Source of the DNA: Bacteroidia bacterium
GTDB taxonomy: Bacteria > Bacteroidota > Bacteroidia > NS11-12g > UBA955
Length of the DNA stretch: 64,000 bases
Direction: 5' to 3'
Assembly: GCA_023228875.1 (NCBI GenBank)
Contig: JALOAG010000002.1
Span: 244,524 to 308,523, forward strand
Positions 37,101 to 45,629 of the stretch are shown one piece after another (within the stretch, counting starts at the first letter, position 1; every line of letters begins with the position of its first letter). Both the position numbers and the translations under genes were made by a program. The notes below the pieces were generated by a model that ran no database searches, had not been told where the DNA came from, and saw nothing but the letters and a program-made list of their open reading frames with translations.

Positions 37101-37903
37101 GCTCCTACGCTATGCAAATAAGCATGTCTGTTTACTACATCGTATTTGCCTGAATTTAACAGAAGCACTTTTACTGTGTCGGGATTGCCCAATGGAACCG
37201 GAATTTTGCCAAATGAATACAATGCAAGTGCGCCAATTTCTATATTGTATCTTGGAAAATTGATTCTAAGCATGGGTTTACGTTCATTGCTTGAAGTTAA
37301 TGAGTCGCTTTGTGCAAATACACCGGAAGCAAAATTGAATTTACTTTGGTTACTTAGATAACTGATTTGTGTGTTAGAATTATCATATCGCCAATTGATA
37401 GCTGCTAATTGATTGTCCGGTTGAGAATATTCTATTAAAAGTTCTAAATTCTGTCCAAAACTTGTGTCCCAAGGGTAGGGAGAAATAAAATCAAAGGTCA
37501 CAAATCCTCTATTTACATTAATAATAGTATTAGGATTGCCATCAAATACTTTTACAAAGCCGCTGCCGGATAACTCGGTTGACCATCTGAGAATACCTGC
37601 GCCAAAATCCTTTTGGTTGGTAGGGCGTATATAAATTTTAAGGTTATTGTTGCCTTTTAGTGTATCATTATTGTCTTTAAAAAAGCTGACAGATGAAATG
37701 CTGTCACCATGTTGTAACATGCCCAAGTCTCCGGCACTGTATATATAAGCATATCGGCTTACCGTAAAAGAACCAGTTGTAGTGTACATTGGTCCATATA
37801 TATTGGATGTAAAAGTCCCCGAGCCTATTGTTGTACTTTGAGCCTCTATGTTGCCTTGTGCTATTACAAAATAGGATAGTAAAATGAGTAATAGTCTTTT
37901 CAT
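34136..37903 (-). CDS. Large T9SS-secreted protein with CARDB-like tandem repeats
   Basis: About 1255 residues. The signal peptide MKRLLLILLSYFVIAQGNIEAQ is followed by an N-terminal beta-rich domain (about 25-480). Roughly six Ig-like repeats of about 100-115 residues come next (about 485-1165), each opening with a hydrophobic-acidic strand such as DNDVTPISI, NENDVRVVSI or NNDLELFEI and closing near NDT. A Por/T9SS C-terminal sorting domain (IYPNPFHEFIDIEN ... GVYYLKLNNGK) ends the protein. It should be exported by Sec and displayed or released by the type IX system. The frame is open to 37990, but the -7 element at 37924-37917 and the signal peptide fix ATG 37903. Confidence 0.85.
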   Translation of the reverse strand: MKRLLLILLSYFVIAQGNIEAQSTTIGSGTFTSNIYGPMYTTTGSFTVSRYAYIYSAGDLGMLQHGDSISSVSFFKDNNDTLKGNNNLKIYIRPTNQKDFGAGILRWSTELSGSGFVKVFDGNPNTIINVNRGFVTFDFISPYPWDTSFGQNLELLIEYSQPDNQLAAINWRYDNSNTQISYLSNQSKFNFASGVFAQSDSLTSSNERKPMLRINFPRYNIEIGALALYSFGKIPVPLGNPDTVKVLLLNSGKYDVVNRHAYLHSVGANNFIDTLTFSLKKNHQQLFSFPIRNLNNIGMDTLLVVIEPDGIASNDTVDGLREATAFTYSYRNLKEPPAPGGIGFNGGTGDFVAKFISSQNKAINQISVMFGFGNQPFRIGIWDASGPNGKPGTLLWQSDSQTSKAGEFIMPVWPPISVNGTFFVGVRQIGLNNIAFGYQNEDPVRIGTFFETSPTGSSNWNDFSPDAPFRFMIEPRIQADNDVTPISILTPKDTLISGNFDTIAPQAIIKNIGTNNQTDSFAIQCNIKYYGGQLIYTSTVYDTLSSGNSRMITFEKSFFPTFSGEYTIEVFTNLSTDQFQQNDTITSSVLAGKFSDVGMTLVFIPFNGETYQYNIDTIMPTVKADNFGFDNRTFLIVGKIIDEQNNAVWSDSVTKSVLGGQSVTIGFKDYIPEKTGTYKIVAYTDMAGDLDRKNDTIVRIFYVAKDNDVAANYALEPTQAKHYPSNIDSIRPKINVKNYGGLHQFTPFPVVCLIYKNSNLVYNDTAKIQVFIDDSTTVTFSQAFTYPDDGNYKAYFITLLETDQYRKNDTLIIDFTVGNENDVRVVSIINPTYDSVLNLSNLYRPIVVIANDGFKNQFTPFPIYFQSIDSLGKIVQTLVKTVSLSAKSIDTLRFDSTFNARPEGIVAVRAFTSLSTDENTLNDTAYSQYIVSKTYDFEVAGMIKNNNEEEVEVNRGFYSPTLIVQNNSRIIADSAFVSIIIKTPENNIIYNYIKKSNPALFGGRDTIVFPAYFPALVGTYTVHAYIFQIEDQNPFNDTLEFTFESIVNNDLELFEITIPKHNDTFILGKNIPAFVSIKVLNNGRQQPIHATLEVRLLDANDNVIRTDSQAIADTLRFATSQTLIFNNFFNDISTLDSSLHKMEAVIHYDDDQLLDNNQKTTHFYVVENTSVAAYSLGNGITIYPNPFHEFIDIENKSGGSHSIQLLSSDGKIVFESIMEHLETRKRISTNGLAAGVYYLKLNNGKHIFAAKFVKY

Positions 37904-37916
37904 ATTAAGTAAGCAA

Positions 37917-37924
37917 CAAAGATA
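37917..37924 (-). promoter_or_regulatory. -7 promoter element for the T9SS repeat protein
   Basis: TATCTTTG on the minus strand, 13 nt before ATG 37903. It excludes the in-frame start at 37990. Confidence 0.45.
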
Positions 37925-38045
37925 ATCGTTTTTGGATGAAGTGTATTTGATGCTTTGTATAAACTTCCTTAATACTATTCTTATTTTCATTGAAGAAGCA
38001 CTTTACCCAATGTATTTCTTATACAATCGTAGTTGTGTTAAATTA

Positions 38046-38079
38046 AAGAAAAAGGGTTGCGATGTTTGCTCACAACCCT
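38046..38079 (-). terminator. Probable terminator of the DUF4349 gene
   Basis: Inverted repeat AGGGTTG (38053-38059) / CAACCCT (38073-38079) with a 13-nt loop. On the minus strand it is followed by TTTTTCTTTAATTT. Confidence 0.6.
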
Positions 38080-38113
38080 ATTTTATATACTCATGTAATG
38101 TTGATATGACTAT

Positions 38114-38995
38114 TTATTTGGCTTCTTTTTTAGCTCTTTTCCACTTTTTGTATTTTTTGAAATAATGGATAGCTACAGGAATGATGATTAAGAAGGGCCA
38201 CACGCTGATTAAGAATAGAGTAAATTCTACCAATGCTTGCCAGCCGTTTTCTAATGCTTGTTTCAACCTTTCAAAAAAGTTGATTTTGTTATCTGATTTA
38301 TAAACGTAGTCCAATGTTTCAACGATGTACAAGTCAAGAGTACTTTCGGATATCTGTTGATTTAAAACTTTAAATTGAGCTTCAATGCTTTCGATTTCTG
38401 CTTGCAAATTGCTGATGCTGTTTTCGATTTCAAGTATGTCTTTTACAGAATTGGCTTTGCTTAAGAGTTCTTTATATCTATTCAAATATTCTTTCTTGCT
38501 CTCTAATCGGGTACTTAAGTCTATGTACTGTCCTGTAACATCCCGAACCTGAATATTCTTCCCTCGAATATCTCCCTCACCGGTCTCAATAGCAGCAATA
38601 AACTTATCAAAGCTGTCGGCTGCAACTCTGATTCGCAAGTTATAGGCAATTTGATTGTAGTCTTTTTCCAAAGACTCATTTTCATAATAGGCATTAAACC
38701 TTTTCAGCAATTGATCTATCGCTTGCTTGGATTTGTTTAAATTTCCGGTCTTAATAGACATTGAACCATCTTTAATAATTTTCTTAGTGGTCTTCAAGTT
38801 GTTTTGATTTTCTGAAAGTGAAGTAGTATTATCTGCAACACTTTTAGCATCCATCTCTACATCTTTTGGAGCAAAATTTTCTTCAGTTGCATAACCGGCA
38901 TCATAGCTGTTAGCACTTTCAGACGAACCTCCGTTACAAGCAACAAGTCCAAGAAATGTAATAAGGATAAAAGGTTTTAATTGATGAGTTTTCAT
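38114..38995 (-). CDS. DUF4349 domain lipoprotein
   Basis: A 293-residue protein with a lipoprotein signal (lipobox LVAC, Cys about 20). A polar Ser/Asn/Asp-rich linker precedes the DUF4349 domain (about 70-230: KKIIKDGSMSIKTGNL, LRIRVAADSFDKFI, VRDVTGQYIDLSTRLESKKEYL). That domain contains a long coiled coil (about 155-205, SVKDILEIENSISNLQAEIESIEAQ). A transmembrane helix follows (about 255-280) with a strongly basic cytoplasmic tail (KKYKKWKRAKKEAK). The family is envelope-anchored with no known enzymatic role. It stands alone and has a hairpin terminator. Confidence 0.88.
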   Translation of the reverse strand: MKTHQLKPFILITFLGLVACNGGSSESANSYDAGYATEENFAPKDVEMDAKSVADNTTSLSENQNNLKTTKKIIKDGSMSIKTGNLNKSKQAIDQLLKRFNAYYENESLEKDYNQIAYNLRIRVAADSFDKFIAAIETGEGDIRGKNIQVRDVTGQYIDLSTRLESKKEYLNRYKELLSKANSVKDILEIENSISNLQAEIESIEAQFKVLNQQISESTLDLYIVETLDYVYKSDNKINFFERLKQALENGWQALVEFTLFLISVWPFLIIIPVAIHYFKKYKKWKRAKKEAK

Positions 38996-39147
38996 ATTAG
39001 TATATTATTTAGAGTAGTTGCAAGTTTAATATTTTTAAACCGATGAAAGGTAAATGAGAAAAGAGGTAAAAAAAATTATAGTGAAGAAAACAAATGTTGA
39101 GCAAAAGTAACGGTGAAAAATAAGTCAAACTCAGACCAAGCACAAGT

Positions 39148-40083
39148 CTATCTCAGCCACAGACCGTGTATTCTCTTGTCAAATGTATTGTATTCTAAAG
39201 TAGGAAAGGGGACTTTTACAGCATTGAGAGCAGTACATAACAAACGCGACCAATGTTTTTTAGGCTTTAATAATTTTAGCCAATTTATATCAGCAGAGAG
39301 GTAATACTGCCTGTAACGGGGAATATGTGTATAATCAAAGGTGGTGTTGTTAGAAACCCAATTATTGCTAAATCCACCTAACATTCCTGATGCACCATAT
39401 CCCAATGAAATGTTTAACCAGTCAGGAAAAAATTGGCTTTGCTTTCCTATGATATTCAAAGGATTGAAACTTAGCCAATAGGCTTGACCATTATAATCTT
39501 TCAAAAATTCTTGGTGTAGCCTCTTTCCTAATACGTTGGGTCTAAGAGAGGCATATTGAGATTGGAAGAAATTATATTTTAGTGTGAAACGCTGCTCATC
39601 CCAAGTGCGTGCTTGAGTATAAAACAGAAGGGAGCCGGCAGTATTGGCACCAATGTCGCTGATAGATGCGCCCCATCCGGAAGAAAAGCCGTCTAATACT
39701 TCTATCAGTGTCTGAAATCCAATCCCAACAAACAACCCATTCATTGCAGCATGTTTTTGTGAAAATCCTGCCCATTTGCCGGCTTCATTTGCCATTACGC
39801 CTAAGTAATATGCAGAATATGCATGTCCCAATTTATCCATTTGCAACCATTCGCGGCTATCATCAATAAAATGGAATTTCCCCATTTGATATTGGCTGTA
39901 CCATGCAAAATATAAGCCTGAATGTATTGCAAGACCTGAACCTACTTCTGCATATATAAGATTGCGCTGGCGGTGCTTGTAAATAGAAGAAGTATCCGAA
40001 TTGTTAGCAGCAGTATGGGTTGAGGCTCCAAAAAACAAGGGTAGGAGCAATACAAGCAATATTTGTTTATGAAAGGATTGCAT
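39148..40083 (-). CDS. DUF2279 family protein
   Basis: About 311 residues with an N-terminal signal sequence (KQILLVLLLPLFFGASTHTA). The DUF2279 region (about 50-170) contains WLQMDKLGHAYSAYYLGVMANEAGKWAG and EVLDGFSSGWGASISDIGANTAGSLLFY. It resembles the YfiM family of small envelope proteins, with conserved D/H/E residues. The C-terminal half carries beta-rich sequence (SFNPLNIIGKQSQFFPDWLNISLGYGASGM) suggestive of an outer-membrane barrel segment. An in-frame ATG at 40095 is an alternative. Either start lies inside the end of the phosphohexomutase gene, so translation is coupled. Confidence 0.78.
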   Translation of the reverse strand: MQSFHKQILLVLLLPLFFGASTHTAANNSDTSSIYKHRQRNLIYAEVGSGLAIHSGLYFAWYSQYQMGKFHFIDDSREWLQMDKLGHAYSAYYLGVMANEAGKWAGFSQKHAAMNGLFVGIGFQTLIEVLDGFSSGWGASISDIGANTAGSLLFYTQARTWDEQRFTLKYNFFQSQYASLRPNVLGKRLHQEFLKDYNGQAYWLSFNPLNIIGKQSQFFPDWLNISLGYGASGMLGGFSNNWVSNNTTFDYTHIPRYRQYYLSADINWLKLLKPKKHWSRLLCTALNAVKVPFPTLEYNTFDKRIHGLWLR

Positions 40084-41470
40084 TTTTAACTGCATCTAAA
40101 ATAGCAAAAGCGTGTTGACTATCAATGGATTCAGCATACACTCTTAATACAGGTTCTGTTCCCGAAGGTCTAATCATCACCCATTCGTCATTAGGAAGAT
40201 GAAACTTATAACCATCCAAGTCTTCTACTTTTTGTACTTTATAGCTACCGAATACTTGATAGTTATTGTTGCGGCAATGTTGGATTATTGATTGTTTTTT
40301 CTCCTCACTCAATGTTAAATCGTATCGCTCTACGGCAAATGCACCAACAATGTTGTACATCTCTTGTACAAGGTCTTCAATGCTTTTACCAGTGTCTGCC
40401 ATATATGCCATCAGTGTAAGCCCCATCCATATTCCATCTCTTTCAGGAATATGTCCTTTGATTGCAATTCCCCCAGACTCTTCAGCCCCTATTAAAACAT
40501 CATCTTCAACCATATGTTTACAGATGTACTTAAACCCAATCTTGGTTGTAACAGTTTCTAAACCTAAGTGTTGCGCAAGCTTATCTACTTTTGACGATAC
40601 ACTAAAGCTCTTAACAATTTTACCGCTCATTTTTTTGTATTTCACAAGGTAATAAGTAAGTAATAAAATAAGGTGATGAGAATCAATAAATCTTCCTTGA
40701 GAGTCAAAGAAACCAATTCTATCAGCATCTCCGTCAGTAGCTAATCCAAATTGAATGTGTGGCGAGTTTTTAATTAATGCAGCAAACTCACCCAAATTTT
40801 TCAATATAGGTTCAGGAGCTACACCTTGAAAGCCCGGATTGTGTTCACAATGCAGTAGTGTAGCTTGAGGCAATAAATTCTTAACTAAATTCTGACCTGC
40901 ACCGTACATTGCATCATACGCCAGTTTCTCGGCAAAATTTTGCAGTTTTGGTAAGTCAAATTTGTTTTTAATTTGATCTGAATAGAGTTTCTCAAAATCA
41001 GAAAGCACAATTTTACCGACATTGACATATTCATCTAAAGCACTTAAGTCTCTGTCAGCATGCTCATTAACTAACGTTTCTACTTTACTAATGTCTTCCG
41101 GTAACACCGGACCTCCATAATTTGCTTTTAACTTATATCCATTATACGATGGAGGATTGTGACTTGCTGTAATTATTATACCTACGTCTGTTTTCAAAAT
41201 AGTATTAGCTAATGAAATCATAGGAGTAGAAACAAAATGTGGGTCTAAATAAACAGTAACACCTAATTTTGCAAGTGAGCGAGCTACATATTCTGCAAAC
41301 ATTTTGCCTCCGAATCTACAATCGAATCCCACAGTTGCTTTAGGTGCAGCATTCGATTCTTTTAACCATACCGCAACTGCTTGAGTAATTCTCAAGACAT
41401 TGTCAACGGTATATGTGTCTCCAATAATTTCACGCCAACCATCTGTGCCAAATTTGATCTGATAAGTCAT
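40067..41470 (-). CDS. Phosphoglucomutase/phosphomannomutase (alpha-D-phosphohexomutase)
   Basis: A 467-residue enzyme interconverting hexose 1- and 6-phosphates. It has the four-domain layout of the family. The phosphorylated serine is Ser103 in TASHNPPSYNG, the metal loop is DGDADRIG (about 245), the sugar-binding loop is GAEESGGIAIKG, and the phosphate-binding loop near the C-terminus is RPSGTEPVLRVY. Start MTYQIKFGTDGWREIIG is standard. Whether glucose, mannose or glucosamine phosphate is the substrate cannot be read reliably. It lies 11 nt after the hypothetical gene ending at 41482 and overlaps DUF2279. Confidence 0.93.
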   Translation of the reverse strand: MTYQIKFGTDGWREIIGDTYTVDNVLRITQAVAVWLKESNAAPKATVGFDCRFGGKMFAEYVARSLAKLGVTVYLDPHFVSTPMISLANTILKTDVGIIITASHNPPSYNGYKLKANYGGPVLPEDISKVETLVNEHADRDLSALDEYVNVGKIVLSDFEKLYSDQIKNKFDLPKLQNFAEKLAYDAMYGAGQNLVKNLLPQATLLHCEHNPGFQGVAPEPILKNLGEFAALIKNSPHIQFGLATDGDADRIGFFDSQGRFIDSHHLILLLTYYLVKYKKMSGKIVKSFSVSSKVDKLAQHLGLETVTTKIGFKYICKHMVEDDVLIGAEESGGIAIKGHIPERDGIWMGLTLMAYMADTGKSIEDLVQEMYNIVGAFAVERYDLTLSEEKKQSIIQHCRNNNYQVFGSYKVQKVEDLDGYKFHLPNDEWVMIRPSGTEPVLRVYAESIDSQHAFAILDAVKNAILS

Positions 41471-41481
41471 GTTCTTTCTTC

Positions 41482-42600
41482 TTAATTAGTCTTAGAGTAT
41501 TTTACAAATCGAGTAAGTTGAGTCCAAGAATATTCTTTTAATGCTTGATAATACAGGCTTGCCTCATCAGGATTGATAAGACTCCGATTGATTCGTGTAA
41601 TCTGAAACTCAAATTGTTTTTCAAGCAAAATATCCTCAATAGATTTCAGCCCTATATTAAATTTAAGTATCCTTAAATCTGTCATACTGATAGGGTTTAG
41701 TTTCTTATTGTTCACATAAATTGTAACAGTACGGGGAGTCATGATGATAAAATCACCGGATTTTTCCCACACTTCGTCAATCTCAATCCGTGTAACCGCA
41801 AATTCCGACCGATATGTTCTATAATCAAAATACTTGTCAGCCCCGAGTTCAAAGAAGATTTCAAGGTTTTCTGATAGCAATTTTTCAAAACCATCAAAAA
41901 GTTGCATTCCCACCCCAAATTTGTCAATCGGTTTCTTGTCAATACTGTATGTAATTTCTTTGATAGGTTTGAGTTGTATTTGTGTCTCTTGTCTTTTATT
42001 AGGGTCAGTAGCTTGTGCGTGAACTCTGGCTTCGAGCTCAATATTATTTTCAAAATTTTCAGAGCCAAATTGCACTACCGAAAAGTCGTAACGTCTGCTG
42101 TATAATGCTGCCATATATGAAACGAAAGCAAATCCGTTTGCATTTGTTTTAATATGTTCTTTGAAAAGGAAAGGGCCAGCTTCTGACATATCAATATACC
42201 CGTAAGAAACTTTTCCTTTACTGCTTTCATTCATAAATGAAAGTCCAACAATCTCAAAAGAGAATTTGTTGCGAGTAGAACTCCATAGTTCGTTTATAAA
42301 GATGTATTTTGATTTTGTGAAATCGGTTTGAGTCCCGCTTTCAATTGCATTCAGTGCATCTGCTGAAATCCGGATAGTTTTTTTTGGAGAGTCCCATAAA
42401 GTGATTTTATTCTGGAGGATTAATGCATAGATAACTTCCGGCATTTGACTTGCCAAATTAAATCCCATAGTGTCGGGCTGGTTATCTGTAGAAACAACAA
42501 GCAATACAGGAACATTACTATAAATGTTTTTTGCATTTAACGAACTCGAAATGCAAATACTTGCTAAAATAACTCCAAAAACTAATCGCATTTTTATCAT
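41482..42600 (-). CDS. Exported protein of unknown function (weak GldN/PorN-like pattern)
   Basis: About 372 residues with a signal peptide (MRLVFGVILASICISSSLNAK). The stretch YIFINELWSSTRNKFSFEIVGLSF, after a region ending in ITLWDSP, faintly recalls the GldN/PorN pattern of type IX secretion components. The similarity is too weak for assignment, and the usual opening of GldN is missing. ATG 42600 overlaps the glutaryl-CoA dehydrogenase stop (TGATG), the arrangement of translational reinitiation; a GTG one codon upstream and ATG 42591 are alternatives. Followed by the phosphohexomutase gene after 11 nt. Confidence 0.65.
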   Translation of the reverse strand: MIKMRLVFGVILASICISSSLNAKNIYSNVPVLLVVSTDNQPDTMGFNLASQMPEVIYALILQNKITLWDSPKKTIRISADALNAIESGTQTDFTKSKYIFINELWSSTRNKFSFEIVGLSFMNESSKGKVSYGYIDMSEAGPFLFKEHIKTNANGFAFVSYMAALYSRRYDFSVVQFGSENFENNIELEARVHAQATDPNKRQETQIQLKPIKEITYSIDKKPIDKFGVGMQLFDGFEKLLSENLEIFFELGADKYFDYRTYRSEFAVTRIEIDEVWEKSGDFIIMTPRTVTIYVNNKKLNPISMTDLRILKFNIGLKSIEDILLEKQFEFQITRINRSLINPDEASLYYQALKEYSWTQLTRFVKYSKTN

Positions 42601-43829
42601 CACACAAAAGCGTTCTCTCCGGTAATTTCTTTTCCTAATATTAGCAGATGGACGTCATGTGTACCTTCATAAGTGATAACGCTTTCCAAGTTCATCATGT
42701 GGCGCATAATAGGGTAGTCGCCTGTAATGCCCATTGCTCCGTGTATCTGCCTTGCTTCACGGGCAATATGTAATGCCATGTCCACATTGTTTCGTTTTGC
42801 CATAGAAATTTGAGCGGATGTAGCTTTCCCTTCATTCATTAATGTTCCCAATCTCCAAACCAACAATTGCGCTTTTGTTATTTCTGTAATCATCTCGGCA
42901 AGTTTCTTTTGTTGCAATTGAAATCCGGCTATAGGCTTGTTAAACTGTTTTCTTTCCTTTGCATATCTCAAAGCTGAGTCATAACAATCTAATGCAGCAC
43001 CGATTACACCCCAACTAATGCCATATCTTGCAGAATCTAAACAAGTCAAAGGTCCTCGCAGTCCTTTAACATTAGGCAAGATGTTCTCTTTGGGGACTTT
43101 TACATTGTCAAAAATCAGCTCTCCGGTTGCACTTGTTCTTAAACTCCATTTGTTGTGAGTTTCAGGAGTAGAAAACCCTTCCATTCCTCTTTCGACTATA
43201 ACACCTCTGATGACACCTTCCTCATCCTTTGCCCATACAACAGCGATATCCGCGAATGGTGCATTTGAAATCCACATTTTGGCACCATTCAATACGAAAT
43301 GATCTCCTTTTTCCTTAATATTAGTAACCATTCCTCCGGGGTTTGAACCGTGGTCAGGTTCGGTCAAACCAAAACACCCCATCAGTTCTCCTTTAGCTAA
43401 TTTTGGGAGGTATTTTTGTTTCTGTTCTTCAGAGCCAAACTTGTAGATAGGGTACATTACCAATGAACCCTGAACTGAGGCGGTGGAACGTAGTCCGGAG
43501 TCGCAACGCTCCAATTCTTGCATTATAATTCCATAAGTAATATAATCCATGCCTCCACATCCGTATTCTGCAGGTAACTGAGGTCCAAAGGCTCCTATTT
43601 CTGCTAATCCTGAAATGAGATGATGCGGAAAAATGGCTGCTTGTGCAGAAGTTTCAATTATAGGAGAGACTTCTTTTTTTATCCATGCTCTTACAGCATC
43701 TCTTATCAGTAAATGTTCTTCTGATAATAAAGAATCAACAGCATATAAATCATGAGATTGAAATCTATCTTTCCCTTGATTGTGTTCTTTAGCAGATTCA
43801 AAATCAATAGCCTTTGAAATATCTAACAT
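42600..43829 (-). CDS. gcdH: Glutaryl-CoA dehydrogenase-type acyl-CoA dehydrogenase
   Basis: A 409-residue FAD enzyme. Family hallmarks of the glutaryl-CoA group: FGLTEPDHGSNPGGM, SLRTSATGELIFDNVKVP, CLDSARYGISWGVIGAALDCYD (substrate-carboxylate-binding Arg in SARYGI), and ITYEGTHDVHLLILG with catalytic Glu about 388. The enzyme oxidises and decarboxylates glutaryl-CoA to crotonyl-CoA in lysine and tryptophan breakdown. First gene of a run that continues with an exported unknown, a phosphohexomutase and DUF2279. No perfect -7 element is seen upstream (TAAATTCG is a near match). Confidence 0.88.
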   Translation of the reverse strand: MLDISKAIDFESAKEHNQGKDRFQSHDLYAVDSLLSEEHLLIRDAVRAWIKKEVSPIIETSAQAAIFPHHLISGLAEIGAFGPQLPAEYGCGGMDYITYGIIMQELERCDSGLRSTASVQGSLVMYPIYKFGSEEQKQKYLPKLAKGELMGCFGLTEPDHGSNPGGMVTNIKEKGDHFVLNGAKMWISNAPFADIAVVWAKDEEGVIRGVIVERGMEGFSTPETHNKWSLRTSATGELIFDNVKVPKENILPNVKGLRGPLTCLDSARYGISWGVIGAALDCYDSALRYAKERKQFNKPIAGFQLQQKKLAEMITEITKAQLLVWRLGTLMNEGKATSAQISMAKRNNVDMALHIAREARQIHGAMGITGDYPIMRHMMNLESVITYEGTHDVHLLILGKEITGENAFV

Positions 43830-43904
43830 AAGGCGCGAATTTATAGTAATTTTAGGATTAACTTGCGTTCACAGCAATTGAATTAAATTCACTATGCAAA
43901 GAAT

Positions 43905-45560
43905 TTACGAAGCAGTCCCGAGATTTTGGTCTTTAAAGAATTTACTCGAAAAATGGAAAAACTCCAATGCTCCAAATATCATGGAGAAAATAAAAAATGC
44001 ATGATCGCGTTCTGACTCGATCGTAGTATAGTGATGAGCCAATGCTAATATAACTAAAAGTACAGCAAAACAAACACCGGAAAGGCACAAAATAGCTTTG
44101 TCTTTAGGATGTTTTTTCCCATCATTCAATAGACTTTTCTTATTGCCATACCATGTGTAAATATTGAGACCGATTAACATCCAAACCAATAAACGTATCC
44201 AAGTGTCAAATGGCAAAAAAACCATCATGCCAAGGCAAACAATAATACCTAAGATAGGAACATAAGGAACGAAAGGCACTCTAAATGCACGTGGGGCATC
44301 TTTCATTTTGTATCTTAAAACCAAAACGCCCGCACAAACCAAAATAAATGCAAAGAGAGTCCCAATACTGGTCATTTCTCCAACCACACGACCGGGAACA
44401 AATGCACCAAATGCACTTACAAAAAACATGAAAAGCAGGTTTGATTTGTAGGGTGTGCGATGTTTTTTATGCACTTCAGAAAATATTTTTGGAAGCAACC
44501 CATCCTTACTCATGGAATAAAATACCCTACTTTGACCTAATAACATTACTAAAATAACAGAAGCGTAACCTAAAAGAATTGCAATAATGATGGCTGTGTT
44601 TAACCAAGGAAAATCCGGGTGAGGAACTCCATTTACAATAGGTCCCATCCACTCGATAGCAGTTGCAATAGGAGCCAGACCACCTCCGCCAAATTCGGTA
44701 TAATGTGCAACACCGGTCATTACGTAAGCAAACAAAATGTAAAGAACCGTGCAAATAATTAATGAACCTAAGATTCCGATAGGCATAGAGCGTTTAGGAT
44801 CTTTTGTTTCTTGAGCTGCAGTAGAAACAGCGTCAAATCCAATATAGGCAAAAAATACAATTGCCGCAGCTCTAATTACCCCTGTCCATCCAAATGCACC
44901 GAATGTGCCTTGGTTTTCAGGAATTAAAGGCGTGAGATTCTCCGGTCTAACATAATTTAATCCTAAGGCAATAAAAACGATTACAATACCTACTTTTAGG
45001 AAAACAATGAGCGCATTAACCCAAGCCGACTCACTTGTACCTCTAATAAGTACAAAAGACATGATGAAAACAATAAAAACTGCCGGCAGGTTTATTATTC
45101 CTCCATCAAAAGGAGTTTTCATTAAGTAGTCTGGCAAAGCAACACCAAATGTAGCAAAGAGTTTGACAAGATAGCCGCTCCAGCTGGATGCAACGGTTGC
45201 AGCTCCGATAGCATATTCCAATACCAAATCCCAACCTATGATCCAAGCAATAAACTCACCCATTGTTGCATAAGAGTATGTATATGCACTACCTGCGACA
45301 GGTATCATAGAAGCAAACTCAGCATAGCACAATGCAGCCAATCCACAGCCAAAAGCAGCAATGATAAACGATATCATAATTCCGGGTCCTGCATAATTAG
45401 CGGCAGCAATACCAGTGATTGAAAATAATCCGGCACCTATAATAGCTCCGATTCCTAATCCAACTAAGGCTGTAGAACTGAGTGTGCGTTTTAGCCCTTG
45501 TCCTGACTCAAGAGATTCGTCTAGAAGGGATCCTATTGATTTCTTTGAAAATAAACTCAT
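43905..45560 (-). CDS. APC amino acid permease, cationic amino acid transporter type
   Basis: About 551 residues, with 12 or more transmembrane helices. The N-terminal APC signature (LVGLGIGAIIGAGLFSITGIAAANYAGPG) and the helix-6 region FFAYIGFDAVSTAAQETKDPKRSMPIGI are typical of the CAT/YfnA subfamily. C-terminal extra helices fit this subfamily. Substrate is not determined; cationic or branched-chain amino acids are usual. The frame is open to 45605, but a complete promoter (45605-45577) lies between, so ATG 45560 (MSLFSKKS) is the start. Confidence 0.9.
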   Translation of the reverse strand: MSLFSKKSIGSLLDESLESGQGLKRTLSSTALVGLGIGAIIGAGLFSITGIAAANYAGPGIMISFIIAAFGCGLAALCYAEFASMIPVAGSAYTYSYATMGEFIAWIIGWDLVLEYAIGAATVASSWSGYLVKLFATFGVALPDYLMKTPFDGGIINLPAVFIVFIMSFVLIRGTSESAWVNALIVFLKVGIVIVFIALGLNYVRPENLTPLIPENQGTFGAFGWTGVIRAAAIVFFAYIGFDAVSTAAQETKDPKRSMPIGILGSLIICTVLYILFAYVMTGVAHYTEFGGGGLAPIATAIEWMGPIVNGVPHPDFPWLNTAIIIAILLGYASVILVMLLGQSRVFYSMSKDGLLPKIFSEVHKKHRTPYKSNLLFMFFVSAFGAFVPGRVVGEMTSIGTLFAFILVCAGVLVLRYKMKDAPRAFRVPFVPYVPILGIIVCLGMMVFLPFDTWIRLLVWMLIGLNIYTWYGNKKSLLNDGKKHPKDKAILCLSGVCFAVLLVILALAHHYTTIESERDHAFFIFSMIFGALEFFHFSSKFFKDQNLGTAS

Positions 45561-45576
45561 ATTAAACTTATATCGG

Positions 45577-45605
45577 CAAAAATAGAAATTCTGCTTAGAA
45601 AACAA
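45577..45605 (-). promoter_or_regulatory. Promoter of the cationic amino acid permease gene
   Basis: Minus strand: TTG (45605-45603), 18-nt spacer, TATTTTTG (45584-45577), then 16 nt to ATG 45560. Both elements fit. Confidence 0.55.
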
Positions 45606-45629
45606 TTTTCTATTTCTTTAATTTGCGGC

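Noticed and set aside
37903..37990. N-terminal extension of 29 residues on the large T9SS protein
   Set aside because: A -7 element lies inside the extension, and the signal peptide starts at the internal Met (37903).
39113..39304. Plus-strand open frame at the end of the DUF2279 gene
   Set aside because: It is antisense to a conserved gene, has no ribosome binding site and no recognisable features.
45560..45605. N-terminal extension on the APC permease
   Set aside because: A complete promoter (TTG-N18-TATTTTTG) covers it.
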